A stretch of 64,000 nucleotides of DNA from CAJJDF01 sp965657945 (lineage in GTDB: Bacteria > Bacteroidota > Bacteroidia > Flavobacteriales_D > CAJJDF01). The stretch spans positions 62,001 to 126,000 of the forward strand of contig CBFHPW010000002.1 of NCBI GenBank assembly GCA_965657945.1, written 5' to 3'. The translations under genes were made by a program, and so were the position numbers. The notes beneath the pieces were generated by a model. The model was not told the DNA's origin and did no database searches. It saw only the letters and a list, made by a program, of their open reading frames with translations. Positions 43,994 to 52,454 of this stretch are shown in pieces. Positions within the stretch are counted from its first letter, which is position 1. Each line of letters starts with the position of its first letter.

Positions 43994-45022
43994 CTAATTA
44001 TTATACGACAAACGTGGAATAAGCCGGTAGAATACCTCTACAAAAAACCCGAATATCAATATCGAAAGCAATAAATGAATGGGTTGTGCAAATGCTTGCA
44101 TTCCAAAATAATACATAATTATTCCTGCAGAAATTTCAAACAACGTAAAAACCAAAATAAAGGTAAGCGGCCTTTTAAACCTCTTATCTCGGTACAGCTT
44201 AATCATCAGAAATGCAAGACAAGCAATAACCAGGTATGAGAAAGTTCGATGAATGATGAACATAGAATCAAAGCTATCGGCAATAAATTCTCTTGGCACA
44301 CCAGCTTTAAACAGAGTATCGGTTTGTTGCCTTACCTGAGTTCCCAATACTATTTGAAAAAACATAACTACAATCGATACCAAACTCACTGCTTTCAATA
44401 AGCCAGGCGAAGAAGTTATGGAACTTTGGGACGACTCTCGCTTTATCAATTTGAGCAAAAGCAACTGAACCATGACCATGACGACCACACCTATCATGTG
44501 GTAGGTAATCATGTAAGGATTTAAGTTTGTATCTACAGTTAATTTACCCAACCATGCTTGAAACAAAATCAAAAACAACTGAATTACAGCTAACCCCAAG
44601 AACCATTTGTTTATTTTCCATTTTCGAGCAGCCAACACGATAGTAATCAATGCTACAAACCCCAAAAGAGCTCCCAAGAGTCGATTGATGTATTCAGTCC
44701 AGGTATGGAACACATTGAAAATAGCGTAATCGTGTTTTGTGTATTTTGTCCAATTTTGAGGATTGTAGTTTTCACCTGCTACAAACTTGGAGTTAGACTT
44801 CCACAAAGATTCTTCGTGAATAATCATTTGTCCTTTTGCAAATTCTTTGCCTTCCTTCCACTCAATTTGCGATTGCTGAGTAGGGGGGATTATGTAACCG
44901 AAACACTTGGGCCAATCAGGACAGCCCATTCCGGAACCTGTCATTCGCACTACACTTCCTGCAACGATTACTAGAAAAATGTTGATGAGTACAATCCAAG
45001 AAAAACGATGTAAACTTTTCAT
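43994..45022 (-). CDS. ctaA: Heme A synthase (COX15/CtaA)
   Basis: CtaA converts heme O to heme A for cytochrome oxidase. The 342-residue protein has eight transmembrane helices; conserved features include GSVVRMTGSGMGCPDWPKCF (residues 22-41), the heme-binding His in FHTWTEYINRLLG (about 110), TYHMIG near 174, QVRQQTD near 229, IHRTFSY near 254 and QPIHLLLS near 317. The CPDWPKC cysteines are in the first loop, as in the Bacillus-type group. The gene is 3 bases after the hydrolase gene. No other cytochrome oxidase genes are in the window. Confidence 0.94.
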   Translation of the reverse strand: MKSLHRFSWIVLINIFLVIVAGSVVRMTGSGMGCPDWPKCFGYIIPPTQQSQIEWKEGKEFAKGQMIIHEESLWKSNSKFVAGENYNPQNWTKYTKHDYAIFNVFHTWTEYINRLLGALLGFVALITIVLAARKWKINKWFLGLAVIQLFLILFQAWLGKLTVDTNLNPYMITYHMIGVVVMVMVQLLLLKLIKRESSQSSITSSPGLLKAVSLVSIVVMFFQIVLGTQVRQQTDTLFKAGVPREFIADSFDSMFIIHRTFSYLVIACLAFLMIKLYRDKRFKRPLTFILVFTLFEISAGIIMYYFGMQAFAQPIHLLLSILIFGFFVEVFYRLIPRLSYNN

Positions 45023-45025
45023 TAG

Positions 45026-46411
45026 TTAAAGGGAGTTAATAAAGTCCGACAAGCAAAATAAGACATCGCGACTTATGGTGGTTTCAATTTTTTGATATTC
45101 GTCTGGCATGCCCGTATTAGAAGGTTGAAATAAATGATTTAACTCTCCAAAAGTAGCAAAGCGTAAAGTTCTTCGCGAAAATAATCTTGAACGAGATTTA
45201 CCCAAGGCCGATCTAATTTCCTTCATATTGGGATCGGTAGGAACTTGAACGTCTTTTCCTCCGCCAACTGCCAACACAGAACATCTCACTTTTGAAAGGT
45301 AATTCTCCGGAACCACAGACACAAAACTTTTGTACCAAGCCCCATCAAGTAGGTCGAACTGAGCAGAGACAAGGGTCTTTTCCTCGGTCTCAGACAATCC
45401 TTTTTGCTCAGAAAAATCCATTAACACTTTTTTCAATTTCAAGCTTTTTTGATCTCCTTCGTAAGCAATTACCACACTGTCAATGGACGAAAACAGTTGT
45501 TTTTGCTCAAGAATTAGTTCGTCAGAAAGCCCTTGATCTTTATAAATTGCTTCTCTCTGAAGATGCATCATTTCGGTGATGGGCATACCTGGCGCTCCCA
45601 TCAAAATGACAAAATCAATTAGTTTCTTGTTATTGCTTGCAAACTTAGGCGCAAGAATTCCACCTTCGCTGTGACCCAATATACCCAGTTTATTTACTTC
45701 TTTTCGTTTGCCAATCACCTCGATTACAGATTCTAAATCGGTATACAAATCCGACAAATCCGCCCCTCTATATTCTCCAGTAGATTTGCCCACTCCTCTT
45801 TCATCATACCGAAATGACCCAATCCCTTGTTTGGCCAAATGATCCGCTATTACCGCAAACAACTTATGCCCAAAAATTTCTGAATCACGATTTTGAGGAC
45901 CACTTCCCGAAACCAAAACAACCACAGGAAATGCTCCTGATTGGCTGGGCAAAGTTAGGGTTCCGCTCAAAGTCAAAGAATCCTTTTTGTTCTTTATCAA
46001 GATTTCTTCGGTGTAGTAATCTATCTCGCCAATTGGTGTTTGAGGTCTTTTGAGTTTTTCTTGAACAACCTCACCAAGCGACATAGCTAAATCCAACTCA
46101 AACCCATTTTGTTTGAACACGCCAAGCAAAGAATCTTTGCTATGAATTCCCTCGTAGGCTATTCCTAATTTGGACAAACCAAAAAAGAAGGACGAATCAG
46201 AAATGTAAACGGAATCACACCAAAAGTCAAGCGAAGGATTAGATTCAGCTTGCAAAGAGACTTTATATGTCGAATTGTTTCGTTCTACCTTGAAAAAAAC
46301 TTTTTGAGTCGTTCCCATGGCCGATAAATCTCCTTTCCATGTACCTTCTGTGATTTGAGAAACCGACCAATAAGAGGAAAAAAGAAGAAGAAAAAGAATA
46401 AATTGTTTCAT
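45026..46411 (-). CDS. Secreted alpha/beta hydrolase (serine aminopeptidase S33-like)
   Basis: The 461-residue protein has a signal peptide (about 1-19), an N-terminal beta-rich domain (about 20-125) and an alpha/beta hydrolase core with LVSGSGPQNRDSEIFGHKL (about 167-185), FRYDERGVGKSTG and the nucleophile Ser248 in LGHSEGG. Asp and His of the triad appear near GGKDVQVPTDP and FGELNHLFQ. The protein acts in the periplasm or outside. The substrate cannot be told: peptidase, esterase or lipid hydrolase are possible. It is the first gene of an operon hydrolase-ctaA-kinase-regulator-cysQ and has a TAAATTTG -7 box. Confidence 0.87.
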   Translation of the reverse strand: MKQFILFLLLFSSYWSVSQITEGTWKGDLSAMGTTQKVFFKVERNNSTYKVSLQAESNPSLDFWCDSVYISDSSFFFGLSKLGIAYEGIHSKDSLLGVFKQNGFELDLAMSLGEVVQEKLKRPQTPIGEIDYYTEEILIKNKKDSLTLSGTLTLPSQSGAFPVVVLVSGSGPQNRDSEIFGHKLFAVIADHLAKQGIGSFRYDERGVGKSTGEYRGADLSDLYTDLESVIEVIGKRKEVNKLGILGHSEGGILAPKFASNNKKLIDFVILMGAPGMPITEMMHLQREAIYKDQGLSDELILEQKQLFSSIDSVVIAYEGDQKSLKLKKVLMDFSEQKGLSETEEKTLVSAQFDLLDGAWYKSFVSVVPENYLSKVRCSVLAVGGGKDVQVPTDPNMKEIRSALGKSRSRLFSRRTLRFATFGELNHLFQPSNTGMPDEYQKIETTISRDVLFCLSDFINSL

Positions 46412-46428
46412 TGTGTCAGTTTGAAAAT

Positions 46429-46436
46429 CAAATTTA
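46429..46436 (-). promoter_or_regulatory. Putative -7 promoter box of the hydrolase-ctaA operon
   Basis: It reads TAAATTTG on the minus strand, an exact TAnnTTTG match 17 bases before the ATG at 46411, the same spacing as at the wbpE-like gene. No clear -33 box. Confidence 0.45.
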
Positions 46437-46643
46437 CTATACTTTGAAGATAATAACCATAAATACGAAGTCGATTTTTTTTGTGATTGGGTAAAGAGAG
46501 CAGAAAAAAACTTATCAGGTATAACTATTTGAAGGAATAGAAGAAATAAGATTCAATTTCATCACAAAATTGGATTAAAAACCCCTTTTATTTGGCAAGA
46601 TTTTTGATAGAACAGAAACCCACAACTAACTGATCATTTTTTC

Positions 46644-49055
46644 ATGTTTCGAACCCTTGTTTTTTTTATTTTTTTCCAAGTTTGGACTCTTCTGGTTTCA
46701 GGGCAAACTGTAACAGTTACGAACTATTCCACTTCGGAACCCATAGAGAACGTAAGAGTAACCAACAACGACCTCACGATCGAATTATTTACGGACAAGA
46801 AAGGAGAAGTTTCCCTCAATGATTTCAACCTAAAGGAATTGATTTATTTCTCTCACCCTTCTTTTGAATCCGTTACCTTGAGCTTTGCACAAGTAATAGA
46901 AAGCAACTACCAGGTAATTCTTTTTGACGAAATATTACTGCCACAAATTGACATAAAACCTCCTCGAGAAAACACTCACGAAGATTTTTCTTCAGTAAGA
47001 ATCAACAAAATCTCTCTTCAGGATATTCGCCTCACCATTCCTCAAACCTCGGCAGATATGCTCCAAAAAAACACAAATATTCTTGTACAAAAAAGCCAGT
47101 CTGGCGGTGGAAGTCCAATAATTAGAGGGTTTGAAGCAAACAAAATCTTGCTGGTGGTAGATGGAGTGCGCATGAACAACGCCATATACAGAAGCGGTCA
47201 TTTGCAAAACGCCATTACGGTGGATGCAAATATCTTACAAAATGCGGATGTGTTTTATGGACCAGGATCGGTTATTTATGGGAGTGACGCATTGGGAGGT
47301 GTTATTCATTTTCATACGAAAAACCCAGAATTTTCGGTTGATTCTACTCTATTTACTTCGGCAAATGCCATGGCCAGAATTGGTTCGGCCAACGGAGAAC
47401 AAACCTACCACGCAGATGTGAATATTGGAGGTCAAAAACTCGCTTCCCTTACTTCGGTTACGTTCAGCTCCTTTGAGGATTTCACAATGGGAAAAAATAG
47501 AAATCACGGCTATGAAGATTTCGGAAAAATATACCAATTCACACAAGTTACCGAGATGGGAGATAAAGTAGTGACGAATACAGATAAAAATACAATGCCT
47601 CGGACTGGGTATTCTCAATTGGACTTATTACAAAAACTAAATTACAAGGTAAAGAAAGGGGTAAATCTTGGGCTCAACTTGCAATATTCAACTTCGAGCG
47701 ACATCAATCGATTTGATAAACTGAATGAATACAGGAATGGAGCGCTTCGTTTTTCTGAGTGGTCCTACGGACCTCAACACAGATTGCTTACCTCGTTAAA
47801 ACTGGAGAACAAAAACGAATCGAGATTTACTGACTACTATACAGTTATTGGTGCGTTTCAAAAAATAGACGAAGACAGAATATCAAGAAGTTTTGGCTCT
47901 ACGAGTTTGTTTACAGAAATGGAAGATGTTTATGTGTATAGCATAAATGCTGACTTTCTCAAAAAACTCTCTACCAACGAAGTGTTGTATTATGGAGCGG
48001 AGGTTACCCACAACAATGTAGTTTCTACGGCCACAGAAAAAAACCTATTAACCCAAGAATCGAACCCTACGCAAACAAGGTATCCTGGAGGAGAAAACAG
48101 AATTACTTCACTAGCTCTGTACACTACCATTGACAAAAAGATAACCAACAAGTTAATCGTTAATCTGGGTGCGCGTTACAGTCACTTTGTGAATTTTTCT
48201 GAGTTATCAGATTCCACTTTTACAGAATTCCCATTTCGTACTATCGATTTTAATACGGGAGCTTTGTCCGGTAGTTTTAGTGTTAAATACGAGGAAAAAA
48301 GCGGTCTCAGGATTGAATTGATTGGATCTTCTGGATTTAGAGCACCTAATGTAGATGACTACGGAAAGGTATTCGAAAGAAACGGAAACCTTGTTGTGCC
48401 AAACAACTATCTGAAACCAGAATTTGTGTACACGGGAGAACTTAATCTTTCAAAAAAATGGGTGAAAAATGAACGAGAATACCTTCAAGTGAAAGCAGCA
48501 GGTTTCTTCACCTCATTAACCAATGCACTGGTGTTGACCAATTACACATTGAATGGAAACGACTCGGTTACATACAGAGGTGATCGCGTGAACTTAGTTT
48601 CAAATCAAAATGTGAATGCTGCCATGATTTACGGAGGTTCTTTTGACGTAAGACTCGCTCTTACATCCTACCTTAAATTAATTGGAGCAATCAACTACAC
48701 AGTAGGAAGAAATTTAACTGACGACACTCCGTTGTCGCACATTCCTCCCGTTTTTGGAAGAGCTTCTCTTCACTACACCAGTAAGAAGTTACAAATTCAG
48801 CTCGCTACACAATTCAATGGAACCAAAAGAATGGAGGATTACGGAACAGACGGAACAGATAATCCTGAGGAAGCTACCGTAGATGGAACGCCAGCTTGGA
48901 GTACATTTAATTTATATGCCACTTACAAAATAACACCTAAATTTAGCGTTCAGGCAGGAATAGAAAACATCTTAGACACTCACTACAAACAGTTTGCATC
49001 AGGTGTAAGCGCATTGGGTAGAAATTTCACAATTGCCCTGAGAGGAAACTTCTAA
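46644..49055 (+). CDS. TonB-dependent receptor of the heme/hemoglobin type
   Basis: The 803-residue protein has a signal peptide (about 1-20), a short CarboxypepD_reg-like domain (about 22-95), a plug with TSADMLQKNTNILVQKSQSG, SPIIRGFEANKILLVVDGVR, MNNAIYRSGHLQNAITVD and FYGPGSVIYGSDALGGVIHF, and a barrel ending in Phe (RNFTIALRGNF). The motif SPIIRGFEANK with MNNAIYRSGHLQ is that of the HmuR-type hemoglobin/heme receptors of Bacteroidota. It would need the TonB-ExbBD set at 36832-38795. No heme oxygenase or HmuY-like gene is nearby, so heme as ligand is inferred. Confidence 0.92.
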   Translation: MFRTLVFFIFFQVWTLLVSGQTVTVTNYSTSEPIENVRVTNNDLTIELFTDKKGEVSLNDFNLKELIYFSHPSFESVTLSFAQVIESNYQVILFDEILLPQIDIKPPRENTHEDFSSVRINKISLQDIRLTIPQTSADMLQKNTNILVQKSQSGGGSPIIRGFEANKILLVVDGVRMNNAIYRSGHLQNAITVDANILQNADVFYGPGSVIYGSDALGGVIHFHTKNPEFSVDSTLFTSANAMARIGSANGEQTYHADVNIGGQKLASLTSVTFSSFEDFTMGKNRNHGYEDFGKIYQFTQVTEMGDKVVTNTDKNTMPRTGYSQLDLLQKLNYKVKKGVNLGLNLQYSTSSDINRFDKLNEYRNGALRFSEWSYGPQHRLLTSLKLENKNESRFTDYYTVIGAFQKIDEDRISRSFGSTSLFTEMEDVYVYSINADFLKKLSTNEVLYYGAEVTHNNVVSTATEKNLLTQESNPTQTRYPGGENRITSLALYTTIDKKITNKLIVNLGARYSHFVNFSELSDSTFTEFPFRTIDFNTGALSGSFSVKYEEKSGLRIELIGSSGFRAPNVDDYGKVFERNGNLVVPNNYLKPEFVYTGELNLSKKWVKNEREYLQVKAAGFFTSLTNALVLTNYTLNGNDSVTYRGDRVNLVSNQNVNAAMIYGGSFDVRLALTSYLKLIGAINYTVGRNLTDDTPLSHIPPVFGRASLHYTSKKLQIQLATQFNGTKRMEDYGTDGTDNPEEATVDGTPAWSTFNLYATYKITPKFSVQAGIENILDTHYKQFASGVSALGRNFTIALRGNF

Positions 49056-49104
49056 TTGATTAGACCCAAATTTTTGAGTCATCTATTTTTAACTGTTAAT
49101 AAGC

Positions 49105-49112
49105 TATTTTTG
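49105..49112 (+). promoter_or_regulatory. Putative -7 promoter box of the M23 peptidase operon
   Basis: TATTTTTG is an exact TAnnTTTG match 36 bases before the ATG at 49149. The only TTTG upstream (49073-49076) is 28 bases away, longer than usual, so support is partial. Confidence 0.3.
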
Positions 49113-49148
49113 TATCTTTAGCCTTCCGCATAATGGAACTACCTCAGA

Positions 49149-50105
49149 ATGAGTAAAAGAGCAAAGTATAAATACGACCCCAACACGCTCCAATATCAAA
49201 AAATAGAACTTACCCTCAAGGGAATTCTGTTAAAAATATTGAAATACGTGGCGGTTGGAGTTTTCATTGCTGGACTCATTATTTTAGTGTCCTATCCTTT
49301 TATTCAAGACTACTCCACCAGAAAAGCACAAAAGGAAATTGAATACCTCAAAGCAAATTACGAATTGCTTAATTCAGAGATGGATACGATGGTTTCGGTT
49401 TTAAAAAACCTTCAAGAAACGGACAATAATTTGTATCGAGTAATTTTTGAAGCAGAACCCTACAAAAACAAAGAATTAACCCGAAAAAACCTTGTAGAAA
49501 GGAGAACGCATCAAGACTATGTAATTGCCTTGAAGGAGCGGATCAATTCAATTTCGACCAGTATTGTCGGTCAATCCAACTCATTTGACGAATTAATTAA
49601 ACTAGCTCTTAACAAAGAAAAAATGTTACAATCGGTTCCTTCGATAATACCGATTGGCGACAAAGAACTCACGCGGCTATCTTCTACTTTTGGTATCCGA
49701 AATGACCCAATTTACAACGTTCCAAAAATGCACTCCGGACTGGATTTTACAGCCCCCACAGGATCCAAGATTTATGCTACGGGTGATGGAATAATAGAAA
49801 CGATGGAGTATAGCACAGGAGGGTACGGAAACCATATCGTAATTGACCATGGTTTTGGGTATAAATCTCACTACGCCCATTTAAGTAAATTCGAAACAAA
49901 ACGAAATCGAAAAGTGAAAAGAGGAGAGCTCATCGGTCGAGTAGGAAGCACAGGAAAATCAACGGCTCCCCACCTGCATTACGAAGTCATAAAAAACGGA
50001 AACAAAATTGACCCGATCAACTTCTTTTTTACTGATATTACCCCTGAACAATATTCACAATTAATAGAAAAAGCCAAAAATATGGGTGGCTCTTCTTTAG
50101 ATTAA
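49149..50105 (+). CDS. M23 family (LytM) peptidoglycan endopeptidase
   Basis: The 318-residue protein is anchored by one transmembrane helix (about 33-52), has a coiled-coil region (about 58-165) and a C-terminal LytM domain. The zinc and catalytic residues are present: His195 and Asp199 (HSGLDF) and His275-x-His277 (HLHYEV), so it should be active against peptidoglycan peptide links. The combination of a coiled coil and LytM is that of cell-wall remodelling proteins at division or elongation sites. It is the first gene of M23-merR-PTPS-folE-BI-1. An overlapping seven-codon ORF (MELPQNE, 49133-49156) reads into its start. Confidence 0.93.
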   Translation: MSKRAKYKYDPNTLQYQKIELTLKGILLKILKYVAVGVFIAGLIILVSYPFIQDYSTRKAQKEIEYLKANYELLNSEMDTMVSVLKNLQETDNNLYRVIFEAEPYKNKELTRKNLVERRTHQDYVIALKERINSISTSIVGQSNSFDELIKLALNKEKMLQSVPSIIPIGDKELTRLSSTFGIRNDPIYNVPKMHSGLDFTAPTGSKIYATGDGIIETMEYSTGGYGNHIVIDHGFGYKSHYAHLSKFETKRNRKVKRGELIGRVGSTGKSTAPHLHYEVIKNGNKIDPINFFFTDITPEQYSQLIEKAKNMGGSSLD

Positions 50106-50114
50106 GAAACAACA

Positions 50115-50450
50115 ATGGAACCAATCAAACTAAATGATGAAAAAATCTTTTACTCCATTGGAGAAGTGGCAAAAATGTTTAATGTAAATGCTTCCCTCAT
50201 TCGATTTTGGGAAAAAGAATTCAAACAAATTGCTCCAAAAAAAACAGAGAGTGGCAAGCGAAAATTTACACAAAAAGACATTCGAATAGTTGAAAAAATA
50301 TATGATTTAGTGAAAGAAAAAGGATTCACTTTAGCCGGAGCGAAAGAAGAATTGAAAGCCTCAAAAAAAAATAACTCCAAAATATCACAAATCGAGTTGA
50401 AACTCACTCAGATTAAAACTACTTTAGTGGAACTTTTAAAAGAGCATTAA
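50115..50450 (+). CDS. MerR-family transcriptional regulator
   Basis: The 111-residue protein has a MerR winged-helix N-terminus (KIFYSIGEVAKMFNVNASLI, FWEKEFKQIAPKKTESGKRK, IRIVEKIYDLVKEKGFTLAG), followed by a short helical dimer part (about 80-111). There is no effector-binding domain and no Cys cluster, so it is not a metal sensor; small MerR proteins of this type in Bacteroidota have no known signal. It follows the M23 gene by 9 bases and lies 28 bases before the PTPS gene. It may regulate its own operon. Confidence 0.9.
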   Translation: MEPIKLNDEKIFYSIGEVAKMFNVNASLIRFWEKEFKQIAPKKTESGKRKFTQKDIRIVEKIYDLVKEKGFTLAGAKEELKASKKNNSKISQIELKLTQIKTTLVELLKEH

Positions 50451-50478
50451 GCCAAAAAAAAGTCAATAACCCAAATAA

Positions 50479-50901
50479 ATGAAAGAAGTGACAATTATAA
50501 GGAGAGAGCGCTTTTGCTCTGCTCACAAACTATGGAACCCTGATTGGGATGCAAAAAAAAACGAAGAGACTTTTGGCGGCTGTTCCAATCCAAATTGGCA
50601 TGGACACAATTATGAATTAATTGTAAAAGTAGCTGGAGAAATTGAGCCAGAGACAGGGTTCGTAATGAACCTAAAAACTTTATCGAAAATATTGAAACAC
50701 AAAGTCATCAATAAGCTAGACCACAAAAACCTAAATATGGATGTGGACTTCCTAAAAGATAAAAGAACCACTACCGAAGTTGTTGCTGTGGCGATTTGGG
50801 AAGAAATTGAACAAGAAATAAAAGAAAAAGGAGGTAAATTAATAAGCGTGCGAGTAAACGAAACTGAAAACAACTCAGTAGAGTACTTTGGCGAAAAATA
50901 A
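50479..50901 (+). CDS. 6-pyruvoyl/6-carboxy-tetrahydropterin synthase family enzyme, PTPS-like
   Basis: This 140-residue T-fold enzyme acts on 7,8-dihydroneopterin triphosphate. Zinc ligands His16 (CSAHKL), His41 and His43 (NWHGHNY) and the nucleophile Cys35 (GGCSNPNW) are present. The C-x5-HGH spacing and the stretch GEIEPETGFVMNLKTLSKIL, then NKLDHKNLNMDVDFL, resemble animal-type PTPS (tetrahydrobiopterin) more than the C-x3-HGH of QueD, in my memory of the family. So the product may be 6-pyruvoyl-tetrahydropterin. folE, which makes the substrate, starts 4 bases after its stop. No queC/queE or sepiapterin reductase is here, so the pathway is open. Confidence 0.85.
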   Translation: MKEVTIIRRERFCSAHKLWNPDWDAKKNEETFGGCSNPNWHGHNYELIVKVAGEIEPETGFVMNLKTLSKILKHKVINKLDHKNLNMDVDFLKDKRTTTEVVAVAIWEEIEQEIKEKGGKLISVRVNETENNSVEYFGEK

Positions 50902-50905
50902 GAAA

Positions 50906-51502
50906 ATGGGATACAAAAAAACAGAAGAATACGACCAAGAGAAAACAGAAAAGATGTCTAGTTTTTACCAAGAAATCTTAAAAGATTTAGGTGAAAATCC
51001 TGAGCGCGAGGGATTACTAAAAACACCAGAAAGAGTAGCAAAAGCATTGCAATTTTTGACTCATGGATACGACATTGACCCAAGCGAGATTATTAAATCC
51101 GCCATGTTTAATGAAGACTACAGCCAGATGGTACTAGTAAAAGACATTGAAGTGTATTCTATGTGTGAGCATCACATGCTTCCATTTTTTGGAAAAGCAC
51201 ATATTGCCTACATCCCAAATGGAAAAATTGTGGGATTGAGCAAGCTGCCGAGAGTAGTGGATGCATTTGCGAGAAGATTGCAAGTACAAGAAAGGTTAAC
51301 GAACGAAATAAGAGATTGTATTCATGAAACCTTACAACCCCTGGGAGTTGCTGTGGTGATAGAAGCAAGTCACATGTGTATGCAAATGAGAGGAGTTGAA
51401 AAACAAAACTCTGTCACAACTACTTCTGCTTTTACTGGACAATTTACTGACAAAACAACTAGGCAAGAATTCATAAAATTAGTATCTTCGAAACTACATT
51501 AA
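50906..51502 (+). CDS. folE: GTP cyclohydrolase I
   Basis: FolE converts GTP to 7,8-dihydroneopterin triphosphate, the first step of folate and pterin synthesis. The 198-residue form starts at the ATG at 50906; an earlier TTG (50888) would add six residues inside the PTPS gene. The zinc ligands Cys and His are seen in VYSMCEHHMLPFFGKAHIAY (near 83-102), then GLSKLPRVVDAFARRLQVQE and the third ligand Cys in SHMCMQMRGVEK near residue 157. It is coupled to the PTPS-like gene. Confidence 0.96.
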   Translation: MGYKKTEEYDQEKTEKMSSFYQEILKDLGENPEREGLLKTPERVAKALQFLTHGYDIDPSEIIKSAMFNEDYSQMVLVKDIEVYSMCEHHMLPFFGKAHIAYIPNGKIVGLSKLPRVVDAFARRLQVQERLTNEIRDCIHETLQPLGVAVVIEASHMCMQMRGVEKQNSVTTTSAFTGQFTDKTTRQEFIKLVSSKLH

Positions 51503-51518
51503 GTAAATTTTAAAGACA

Positions 51519-52247
51519 ATGGAAGAAAGAAATCAATTCAACTCGATTCTTGATGCAGTGGCACAAGAAAAAACAATGGCAAAATCTTTCATGGCGAACG
51601 TATTTTCGTACATGTTTCTTGGGTTAATGCTCACTGGTTTTATCTCGTGGTATTTTGCCGATTCGGGAATGATATTTACTTACCTAATTGATAGGCAAAC
51701 AGGAAGCCCTACCGCACTCTATTACATAGCAGCCTTTGCTCCTCTTGGATTTGTTCTTATTATGGGAATGGGATACAAACGACTGAGCGCTTCGGCAATG
51801 CTTGTGTTGTTCCTTGCCTTTGCTACACTCATGGGAGTTAGTTTAAGCACAATCTTCGTTACGTATAGCATGGGCGATGTTTCTACCGCTTTTTTCTCTG
51901 CGTCTTCGGTTTTTGCAGTAATGGCTGTGGTTGGGTACACCACCACTACTGACCTAACTAAACTAGGAAACATTTTGTACATGGGACTTATTGCTATTCT
52001 TATCGCCATGGTCATCAACTTCTTTATGCAAAGTAGCATGATGAGTTACGTAATCAGTGTAATTGGAGTCATTATCTTTACCGGACTTACCGCTTATGAT
52101 GTACAAAAACTAAAGCGTATTGGAGAAGGTGCTGAAATTGGAACCGCCTCTACAAGAAAAAGAGCCATTTATGGAGCGCTTGACTTATACTTGGACTTTA
52201 TCAATCTATTTTTATTCTTACTCAGATTAATTGGAGGAAGAGACTAA
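51519..52247 (+). CDS. Bax inhibitor-1 (BI-1/YccA) family membrane protein
   Basis: The 242-residue protein has seven transmembrane segments and a charged C-terminal end, typical of the BI-1/YccA family (MAKSFMANVFSYMFLGLMLT at about 21-40; GALDLYLDFINLFLFLLRL near the end). Members act as calcium-leak channels or regulators of membrane proteases such as FtsH. It begins 16 bases after folE, so it is probably co-transcribed, though no functional link is evident. Function inside this organism is unknown. Confidence 0.93.
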   Translation: MEERNQFNSILDAVAQEKTMAKSFMANVFSYMFLGLMLTGFISWYFADSGMIFTYLIDRQTGSPTALYYIAAFAPLGFVLIMGMGYKRLSASAMLVLFLAFATLMGVSLSTIFVTYSMGDVSTAFFSASSVFAVMAVVGYTTTTDLTKLGNILYMGLIAILIAMVINFFMQSSMMSYVISVIGVIIFTGLTAYDVQKLKRIGEGAEIGTASTRKRAIYGALDLYLDFINLFLFLLRLIGGRD

Positions 52248-52253
52248 AATAAA

Positions 52254-52284
52254 TTTGTCACAACTACGAGTTTCATTACTTTTA
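52254..52284 (+). promoter_or_regulatory. Bacteroidota-type promoter for the 31-residue ORF
   Basis: TTTG (52254-52257), 19-base spacer, TACTTTTA (52277-52284; 7 of 8 match to TAnnTTTG with its defined positions). The -7 box is 15 bases before the ATG at 52300. Confidence 0.6.
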
Positions 52285-52299
52285 CAAAAAAAATAACAC

Positions 52300-52395
52300 A
52301 TGTCAGATAATTATTTTCACGAAAACTCAGGAATCATAGGATACGTATACACTGCTGTAGCAATTTTGGTTGTGGGATATTTGATTTTCTTCTAG
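52300..52395 (+). CDS. Very small single-pass membrane protein (31 residues)
   Basis: The ORF runs ATG 52300 to TAG 52395. The peptide begins MSDNYFHENSGIIGYV, then has one hydrophobic helix to the end (TAVAILVVGYLIFF). The acidic N-terminus and a Phe-Phe C-terminus suggest N-out or N-in single spanning. A good promoter lies directly upstream (52254-52284) and the ORF stands alone between BI-1 and the GH3 gene. Such microproteins often join larger membrane complexes, for example cytochrome oxidase. It is likely to be missed by standard gene callers. Confidence 0.62.
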   Translation: MSDNYFHENSGIIGYVYTAVAILVVGYLIFF

Positions 52396-52454
52396 GTCTT
52401 CATTTGACTAATTAATTGAGGAGTTTTTTTTGTGACTCCTACATCACATTCTGT

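Noticed and set aside
52419..52440. AGGAGT / ACTCCT hairpin before the GH3 gene
   Set aside because: A 6-bp stem with a T-rich loop but no T-run after it, so it is not a good terminator; left as chance structure.
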